64,000 nt of DNA. Origin: Streptomyces formicae (GTDB lineage Bacteria; Actinomycetota; Actinomycetes; Streptomycetales; Streptomycetaceae). The position numbers were made by a program, and so were the translations under genes. Below are positions 59,033-64,000 of this stretch, piece after piece. The DNA is taken from contig NZ_CP071872.1 of NCBI RefSeq assembly GCF_022647665.1, positions 4,898,001-4,962,000 on the forward strand, read 5' to 3'. How positions within the stretch are numbered: the stretch's first letter is position 1; each line of letters opens with the position of its first letter. The notes beneath the pieces were generated by a model. The model ran no database searches, had not been told where the DNA came from, and worked only from the letters and a program-made list of their open reading frames with translations.

Positions 59033-60322
59033 ATGTTCGCCCCACACCGGGCAGTCTGGGTGGAGGACCTCGTACGTATCGACAGGAAAAGGACGAGGGT
59101 GACCGCAGCCACCGAACCGCTCCGCGAACTCGTACGGCGCCACCGCGAACCGGCCGTCGTCCAGACGGTGCGCTCCACGGCGGCCGCCGTCATCGCGTAC
59201 GTCGTCGCCCTCCAGCTCAGCAGCGAGCAGCTGCCGCTCACCGCGCCGCTCACCGCCCTGCTGGTCGTGCAGGTGACGCTCTACTCGACACTCACCAACT
59301 CCATCCGCCGGGTGAACGCGGTCGTGGCGGGCGTCCTCATCGCCGTCGCCTTCAGCGTGTGGGTCGGTCTGAGCTGGTGGAGCCTCGGGCTGATCATCCT
59401 GGCGTCCCTGGTGATCGGCCGGTTCGTCAAGGTCGGCGAGTACGTGCCCGAGGTGGCGATCAGCGCGATGCTCGTGCTGGGCGTGACACAGGTGGGCTCG
59501 ACGGCGTGGGACCGGGTGCTGGAGACGTTGATCGGGGCCGTGGTGGGCCTGATGTTCCATTTCCTGTTCGTGCCGCCCGTCTGGGTGAACGACGCGAGCG
59601 AGGCGATCACCGACCTCGCGACGAGGATGCGGACGCTGCTCGCGCACATCTCCGGTCAGCTCGGCGAGCACATCCCCGTGGCGCTCGCGGCGGCCCGGCT
59701 CCACGAGGCCCGCCGCCTCGACCACGACATCGTGCAGGTCGACGCTGCCCTGCGGCAGGCGGAGGACAGTCTGCGGCTCAACCCGCGGGTCAAGGAGCCG
59801 GTGCTCTCGCGCCTCGTGCTGCGCACGGGCCTCGACGCGCTGGAGATCTGCGCGGTGATCCTCCGGGTGTCCTGCCGCACGCTCACCGACCTGGCGAAGA
59901 CCCGCAGCTCGGGAACGCTCTTCCCGCCCCGCGTCACCGCGGCGATGCAGGAGCTTTTCGGCCACCTCTCCGCCGCCATCGGCAGCTTCGCCGAGCTCAT
60001 CACCAGCCAGGTGTCGGCGAACGCGGAGGAGGCCGAGGCCCGCCTGGCCGAGGAGCTCGCCGCGGGCCGCGCCTGCCGGGACCGGGTCGAGAAGCTGCTG
60101 CTGGACGGTCTCCGTGCGGACAAGGAGCACTGGCAGCTCCACGGAGCACTGCTCGCGGAGGCGGACAGGATCCTGGACGAGCTCGATGTCGAGAAGCGCT
60201 CCGAGCGGCTGATCGAGGAGCTCGACCGGCACTCCAGCGCACCGCCGCCCGCCCGCCGGTGGCTCGACGACGTGAAGACCAGGGTGCGCGGAAGCTTCCG
60301 GCGCGGCGGCGAGCACCGCTGA
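59033..60322 (+). CDS. FUSC/aromatic acid exporter-like membrane protein
   Basis: 429 residues. About six N-terminal helices (VRSTAAAVIAYVVALQL, LTALLVVQVTLYSTL, VNAVVAGVLIAVAFSVWVGL, LGLIILASLVIGRFV, VPEVAISAMLVLGVTQVG, LIGAVVGLMFHFLFVPP) followed by a long cytoplasmic helical domain rich in coiled coil. Resembles the half of AaeB/YccS-type exporters. Function unproven. ATG 59033 extends the start; GTG 59099, with AAGGACGAGG upstream, is an equally good alternative. Confidence 0.82.
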   Translation: MFAPHRAVWVEDLVRIDRKRTRVTAATEPLRELVRRHREPAVVQTVRSTAAAVIAYVVALQLSSEQLPLTAPLTALLVVQVTLYSTLTNSIRRVNAVVAGVLIAVAFSVWVGLSWWSLGLIILASLVIGRFVKVGEYVPEVAISAMLVLGVTQVGSTAWDRVLETLIGAVVGLMFHFLFVPPVWVNDASEAITDLATRMRTLLAHISGQLGEHIPVALAAARLHEARRLDHDIVQVDAALRQAEDSLRLNPRVKEPVLSRLVLRTGLDALEICAVILRVSCRTLTDLAKTRSSGTLFPPRVTAAMQELFGHLSAAIGSFAELITSQVSANAEEAEARLAEELAAGRACRDRVEKLLLDGLRADKEHWQLHGALLAEADRILDELDVEKRSERLIEELDRHSSAPPPARRWLDDVKTRVRGSFRRGGEHR

Positions 60323-60375
60323 CCGGTGCCCTCGCATTCCGCTGCCGCGTGGGCGTTACGCGGGAGCGGGACGCA

Positions 60376-60420
60376 CCGAGGCGGCCGTACCCGCGTCGCA
60401 TGCGGGTACGGCCGCCTCGG
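60376..60420. terminator. Terminator with perfect 19-bp stem
   Basis: CCGAGGCGGCCGTACCCGC and its exact complement flank a 7-nt loop between convergent genes. The strongest hairpin seen in the window. Confidence 0.88.
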
Positions 60421-60443
60421 CCGTACGGGTGAAGACCGGGAGG

Positions 60444-60617
60444 CTACCGGGCCTGCCGCTTCGTCCGCTCGGCGGCGTTCTCCATGGCCTCCTGGGCCTT
60501 GCCCGTCGCCTGCTCGCCGCGGCCCTCGGCCTGCATGCGCTTGTCGCCCATCGCCTTGCCGGCGGTTTCCTTCATCTGACCCTTGGCCTGCTTCGCCTTG
60601 GCCTTTGCCTTCGCCAT
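60444..60617 (-). CDS. CsbD family stress protein
   Basis: 57 residues from ATG 60617: MAKAKAKAKQAKGQMKETAGKAMGDKRMQAEGRGEQATGKAQEAME (core KETAGKAMGDKRMQAEGRGE). CsbD-like proteins are small, charged, natively extended proteins induced by general stress. AAGGGA precedes the ATG at a suitable distance. Confidence 0.88.
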   Translation of the reverse strand: MAKAKAKAKQAKGQMKETAGKAMGDKRMQAEGRGEQATGKAQEAMENAAERTKRQAR

Positions 60618-60724
60618 GAGGGTGGTCCCTTCACTGTGGGGGGTGGACTGGCGTATCCACCTTGCGCCCATCACCCAGCGTCCGCAATCGGTGACGGTGG
60701 GCGCACGCCCGGGCGGGCTTTCGG

Positions 60725-61261
60725 TCAGCCGCCGTGAGCCGCCCGGTGCCCCTTCGCCAGCTCCAGGTACATGGCGGCGTTGAGCTTGATGCCCTCGCGC
60801 TCCTCGTCGGTCAGCTCGCGCTTGACCTTGGCGGGTACGCCCGCGACCAGCGAGCCCGGCGGCACCCGCATCCCCTGCGGGACGAGCGCCTGCGCCGCGA
60901 TCAGTGAGCCCGCGCCGATGTGGGCACCGTTCAGGACGGTGGCGCCCATGCCGACGAGCACGTCGTCCTCGACCGTGCAGCCGTGCAGAACGGCGTTGTG
61001 CCCGACGGAGACCCGCGCGCCGACGGTCACCGGGAAGCCGGGGTCGACGTGCACGGTGCAGTTGTCCTGGACGTTGCTGTCGGCGCCGAGGACGATCGGG
61101 CCGAAGTCGGCGCGCAGCACCGCGTGGTACCAGACGCTCGCGCCCGGGCCCATCGTGACGTCGCCGACCACGACGGAGGTGGGTGCGGTGAACGCCTCGG
61201 GAGCGATCTGCGGCTCCTTCCCACCGATCCCCGAGATCAGTGCCCGCTCGCCCTCTGCCAT
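60725..61261 (-). CDS. Gamma-carbonic anhydrase-like protein
   Basis: 178 residues, left-handed beta helix: SVWYHAVLRADFGPIVLGADSNVQDNCTVHVDPGFPVTVGARVSVGHNAVLHGC (cores SNVQDNCTVHVD and VGHNAVLHGC) contains the three metal-ligand His residues of gamma-CAs. GATVLNGAHIGAGSLIAAQALVPQG follows. PaaY/YrdA-type members often lack proven CA activity. The helical C-terminal tail packs on the trimer. Confidence 0.9.
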   Translation of the reverse strand: MAEGERALISGIGGKEPQIAPEAFTAPTSVVVGDVTMGPGASVWYHAVLRADFGPIVLGADSNVQDNCTVHVDPGFPVTVGARVSVGHNAVLHGCTVEDDVLVGMGATVLNGAHIGAGSLIAAQALVPQGMRVPPGSLVAGVPAKVKRELTDEEREGIKLNAAMYLELAKGHRAAHGG

Positions 61262-61278
61262 CGCCGACTCCTCGTCAT

Positions 61279-61334
61279 GTCGTCACGCCGTCAGGTCGTC
61301 ACGCCGTCAGGCCATCAGGTCGTCACGGCATCAA
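61279..61334. repeat. 16-bp tandem repeat overlapping the DedA stop codon
   Basis: GTCGTCACGCCGTCAG at 61279-61294 and 61295-61310, with a degenerate third copy at 61319-61334 that contains the stop of the DedA gene. Confidence 0.78.
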
Positions 61335-62023
61335 TTCTGCGCCGCGCCCGCGTGCACCGTAGGCGATGCCTCGTCGGCGGTTGCCACGGAAGCGCCGGCC
61401 GGCTCGCTCTCGGCGCGCGCCGCGGCCTTCCTGGCGCGGTTCCTGAGGACGAGCATCGAGGTGATCCCGATCAGCACGGCGACGACGAGACCGAGCCAGG
61501 AGAAGCGCTTGAGCCAGGCCTCGGCGACGACGCCGACCGAGTACACGACGGCGGTCGTGCCGCCCGCCCAGAGGATGCCGCCGAAGACGTTGGCGATGAG
61601 GAACTTCCAGTACGGCATGCGCAGGACGCCGGCGAGCGGTCCGGCGAAGATCCGCAGCAGCGCGACGAACCGGCCGAAGAAGACGGCCCACATGCCCCAC
61701 TTCTCGAACGAACGCTCGGCCATCGCGATGTTGGCCTCGCTGAAGTGCTTGGGAAACTTCCCGCCGCACCAGGTGAGCAGCGGCCGGCCGCCCTTGCGTC
61801 CGATGGCGTAGCCGATCGAGTCGCCGATGATCGCGCCGGCGGTGGCGCAGATGCCCAGCACCCAGGGGTCGATGTCGCCGTGCTGGGAGGCGAGGAGCGC
61901 GGAACTGACGAGGACGATCTCGCCCGGCAGCGGGATGCCGAGGCTTTCGAGGCCGATGACCACCCCCACCAGGAGGTAGATGCTGACCGCGGGAACGGTC
62001 TCGAGCCACTCCTGGACGTGCAA
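61331..62023 (-). CDS. DedA family membrane protein
   Basis: 230 residues from TTG 62023, preceded by GGAGGA. Membrane helices with the SNARE-associated Golgi (VTT) core: GVVIGLESLGIPLPGEIVLVSSALL, ICATAGAIIGDSIGYAIGRKGG and FFGRFVALLRIFAGPLAGVLRMPYWKF (core GRFVALLRIFAGPLAG). Family members flip polyprenyl phosphate or phospholipids and maintain the membrane. The last 40 residues are a charged tail. Confidence 0.92.
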   Translation of the reverse strand: MHVQEWLETVPAVSIYLLVGVVIGLESLGIPLPGEIVLVSSALLASQHGDIDPWVLGICATAGAIIGDSIGYAIGRKGGRPLLTWCGGKFPKHFSEANIAMAERSFEKWGMWAVFFGRFVALLRIFAGPLAGVLRMPYWKFLIANVFGGILWAGGTTAVVYSVGVVAEAWLKRFSWLGLVVAVLIGITSMLVLRNRARKAAARAESEPAGASVATADEASPTVHAGAAQN

Positions 62024-62238
62024 CGCCGGTTCCTCCGTGGTCGTCGGCCGGGCCCCGGTCGCCGGGCTGGCCCTTCATGCGGGATCGCGCCGGGCCCGCG
62101 TGCGCGCGAGCTGCCCGGCGTGCGCCCTGTGGCGCACGCCGGGCAGCCTACCTGGTCGCGCGAGTGCTCCTGCCCGGGTCGTGCGCGCCCGGCCGGCCCG
62201 GGTCGCACGACCGGGGCAGAGCCCGGAGGTCCGCCCGC

Positions 62239-62691
62239 TCAGCTGTTGGGCCGCAGCGTCCAGACGATGGTCATCTCGCCGGTCACGGCGCCGTCCGCGC
62301 GGGTGATCGCGACGTTCACGGGGAACTCGGGGCGCTCGCCCGCGTCCAGCTCCGCGACGACGTCGGCGGCGGGGCGCCCGAGCGTGGCGGTGGCGGTGAC
62401 CTCGCCCATCGCGAGCTTCCTGTAGCCGATCTCGGCCTTGACGGCGAGCGGCACGGCCCGGCTCAGCTGGTCGCCGAAGGCGGCGAGCACGATCGCGCCG
62501 CTCGCGGACTCGGCGAGCGTGAACATCGCTCCGGCGTGCGGTCCGCCGACGTGGTTGTGGTAGTCGGCCTGGTCCGGCAGGCGGACCACGGCACGCTCGG
62601 CGGTGGTCTCGTCGAACGCGAGGCTGAGGGTCCTGGCCATGGGGACCGTGGCGGCGAGCAGCTCGCCGACGGACATCTGATCTGCGGTCAT
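62239..62691 (-). CDS. Hotdog-fold thioesterase (DUF4442/PaaI type)
   Basis: 150 residues. HNHVGGPHAGAMFTLAESASGAIVLAAFGDQLSRAVPLAVKAEIGYRKLA is the hotdog core with the HVGGPHAGAMFTLAE active region. The C-terminal strand pairs close the fold. Predicted acyl-CoA thioesterase. The transcript appears leaderless: TAACAT (complement of 62700-62705) ends 8 bp before the ATG. Confidence 0.9.
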   Translation of the reverse strand: MTADQMSVGELLAATVPMARTLSLAFDETTAERAVVRLPDQADYHNHVGGPHAGAMFTLAESASGAIVLAAFGDQLSRAVPLAVKAEIGYRKLAMGEVTATATLGRPAADVVAELDAGERPEFPVNVAITRADGAVTGEMTIVWTLRPNS

Positions 62692-62699
62692 GCGCCCGG

Positions 62700-62715
62700 A
62701 TGTTACCCGCGGGTA
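62700..62715. promoter_or_regulatory. Palindrome over the thioesterase promoter
   Basis: TACCCGCGGGTA (62704-62715) overlaps by two bases the minus-strand -10 TAACAT. It is a near relative of the TACCGNNCGGTA sites and could be bound by a TetR-type repressor sensing acyl-CoA. Confidence 0.5.
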
Positions 62716-62782
62716 GGGGCTTTGGCCATCCCTCGGGGGCGGGCGTGGCAGCCGGGACCCGGCACCTCTATGGTTACTGGCC

Positions 62783-63880
62783 ATGTGGCCAGGACAGCAG
62801 CCGCCCGGGGGCGAGCAGAACCCGCAGGACCAGAACCAGAACCCGTACACGCAGCCGGGGTACCAACAGCCGAATCCGTACGCGCAGCCTGGATACCAGC
62901 AGCAGCCCGGGTATCAGCAGCCGCAGCCGGGTTACCCGCAGCAGCCCGGATACCCGCAGTCGCAGCCGGGTTACCCGCAGCCGGGCCAGCACCCGAACGC
63001 GAACCCGTACCAGCAGACCGTGCCGCAGTACTCCGTGCCCGGTCCGCCGCAGCCGGGTGGCCCCGGCCCGTCGCCGGACCGGAAGAAGACCGCCGTCGTC
63101 GCGGTCGTCGCGGCCCTGGCCGTCGTCGCCGCCGCGGTCGTCACCGGCGTCGTGGTGCTCAAGGACGACGACAAGAACGCACCCCGGGCGGACGACAAGA
63201 ACCCCGCACCGACCGGGAGTTCGTCCGGGACCGCGCCCTCGCCGACCGACAATCCGCGGGACGGTTCGGGGTCGGCGCAGCCGACCGTCCCCGGCTGGAA
63301 GGTCGTCACCAACCCCAAGCACGGCACGCAGTTCGAGGTGCCGCCGCAGTGGGAGCTGAGCTCGACCGGCACGGCCGCCGGGTTCGAGGACGACAAGAAG
63401 GGCGACGGTTCACCGGTGGTGATGTTCACCGCGCCCGCCTTCTACAAGTCCAAGTGGTGCCTGGACGACACGGACAAGGACGGCCGGCAGGACGAGCACT
63501 CGCTCGGCGGCACCGGCACCAAGGGCGGCCAGGGCGCCAAGGACACGGCGTCCACCGCCCGCAGCGAGGCCGCCACCTGGGTCTGGGCCGCCTACGGCCA
63601 GAACGACGACAAGAAGAAGATCACCTACCCGCCGGCCAAGCCGTACACCACCAAGTCCGGTCTGTCGGGTCATGTCGCCGTGGCGACCGCGACCAACATC
63701 AAGAAGCTCGGCAAGTGCGACACCGACGGCAAGTCGATCGCCTTCACGTTCAAGAACGCGAAGAACGACTTCGCCACCTGGGTGCTCTACACCCGCAAGG
63801 GCGTGCCGGACGAGCTGCCGGACACGACCATCCAGCAGATCCTCAGCACGGTGCGGCTGGCGGAGATCCCCGAGAACTGA
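62783..63880 (+). CDS. Gln/Pro/Tyr-rich single-pass membrane protein
   Basis: 365 residues. N-terminal 100 residues are a low-complexity cytoplasmic region with about ten PGYQQ/PGYPQ repeats. One membrane helix follows (TAVVAVVAALAVVAAAVVTGVVVL), then an acidic spacer and an extracellular domain of about 200 residues with two Cys residues (CLDDTDKDG and LGKCDTDG) that could form a disulfide. The fold is unrecognised. Similar repeat-helix-ectodomain proteins are common in Streptomyces. TATGGT at 62769 may be the -10 of a leaderless message. Confidence 0.82.
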   Translation: MWPGQQPPGGEQNPQDQNQNPYTQPGYQQPNPYAQPGYQQQPGYQQPQPGYPQQPGYPQSQPGYPQPGQHPNANPYQQTVPQYSVPGPPQPGGPGPSPDRKKTAVVAVVAALAVVAAAVVTGVVVLKDDDKNAPRADDKNPAPTGSSSGTAPSPTDNPRDGSGSAQPTVPGWKVVTNPKHGTQFEVPPQWELSSTGTAAGFEDDKKGDGSPVVMFTAPAFYKSKWCLDDTDKDGRQDEHSLGGTGTKGGQGAKDTASTARSEAATWVWAAYGQNDDKKKITYPPAKPYTTKSGLSGHVAVATATNIKKLGKCDTDGKSIAFTFKNAKNDFATWVLYTRKGVPDELPDTTIQQILSTVRLAEIPEN

Positions 63881-63892
63881 CGCGTATTCGGT

Positions 63893-63922
63893 TTGGCAGG
63901 AAGGGGCGGCGGCAGCGATAGT
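63893..63922 (+). promoter_or_regulatory. Promoter at the right edge
   Basis: TTGGCA (63893-63898), an 18-bp spacer and GATAGT (63917-63922), six bp before GTG 63929. The best -35/-10 pair in the window and again leaderless. Confidence 0.6.
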
Positions 63923-63928
63923 CCCCGG

Positions 63929-64000
63929 GTGAACAATCCCGCCGTCTCCCCCGGACGCCGTACGCAGCACGGCTCGCTCCGCCCGCGCCGCCCGCACCGA
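63929..64000 (+). CDS. 5' end of a gene cut by the window edge
   Basis: 24 codons from GTG: MNNPAVSPGRRTQHGSLRPR and on. No stop before the edge. The promoter immediately upstream supports it. The sequence is too short and basic to assign a family. Confidence 0.5.
   Translation, partial: MNNPAVSPGRRTQHGSLRPRRPHR

Overview
The window is a 64 kb piece of a very GC-rich actinobacterial chromosome, almost certainly Streptomyces. The reasons are strong third-position GC, frequent GTG and TTG starts, many start codons sitting just after a -10 box, mycelial-actinomycete families (DUF6328, RsbW-like ATPases, ECF41 sigma factor, LAETG-sorted surface protein, a c-di-AMP riboswitch in front of an NlpC/P60 hydrolase), and a continuous bio - purB - mug - phoD - sbcCD housekeeping backbone. 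No rRNA, tRNA or CRISPR array was found.

Region 1 (1-6700) is a graveyard of mobile DNA. A frameshifted CBS-domain gene is followed by a degraded IS701-type transposase. That transposase was itself interrupted by a second, almost intact IS701-family element (1399-2799) with 17-bp inverted repeats and a CTAG target duplication. Next come another decayed IS701-type transposase that hosts the 3' part of a group II intron with its reverse transcriptase, and then a headless tyrosine integrase with an amber codon. Region 2 (6.7-9.9 kb) carries an atypical ClpP lacking the catalytic His, a small partner ORF, the riboswitch-NlpC/P60 unit, a DUF6328 membrane protein whose start codon lies inside a perfect 17-bp stem-loop, and an RsbW-like ATPase. 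Region 3 (10.3-15.3 kb) is the biotin cluster: bioF diverges from bioB-bioA-bioD. Region 4 (15.4-25.3 kb) has a methyltransferase, a Fic-type toxin with a ribbon-helix-helix antitoxin, a deleted ABC transporter, an F420-type LLM oxidoreductase, a pair of CNNM/CorC membrane proteins, an SGNH hydrolase, purB and mug.

Region 5 (25.3-27 kb) is an IS982-type element next to small non-coding inverted-repeat elements. A related 250-bp element sits at 50.1 kb. Region 6 (27-50 kb) holds regulators and enzymes: ROK, GntR and ECF41 regulators, alpha/beta hydrolase, PHO-box-preceded phoD, an ACT-GNAT membrane fusion, a gamma-lyase-like PLP enzyme divergent from an Lrp regulator, a DUF885 metallopeptidase, an SDR, a rhodanese divergent from a second Lrp regulator, a sorted surface protein, a beta-propeller protein and sbcDC. 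Region 7 (51.1-54.8 kb) is a compact formamide-use locus: NAD formate dehydrogenase diverging from FmdB, an AmiS/UreI channel and formamidase FmdA. The expected flow is formamide uptake, hydrolysis to ammonia and formate, and oxidation of formate to CO2 with NADH. Region 8 (54.9-64 kb) contains ordinary small metabolic, transport and envelope genes.

The most interesting signals are regulatory and mobile. A TACCGNNCGGTA palindrome recurs at the promoters of four unrelated genes. Mobile elements repeatedly abut CTAG tetranucleotides that are also TAG stop codons. A start codon is locked in a 17-bp hairpin, and a ClpP has Gln in place of the catalytic His.
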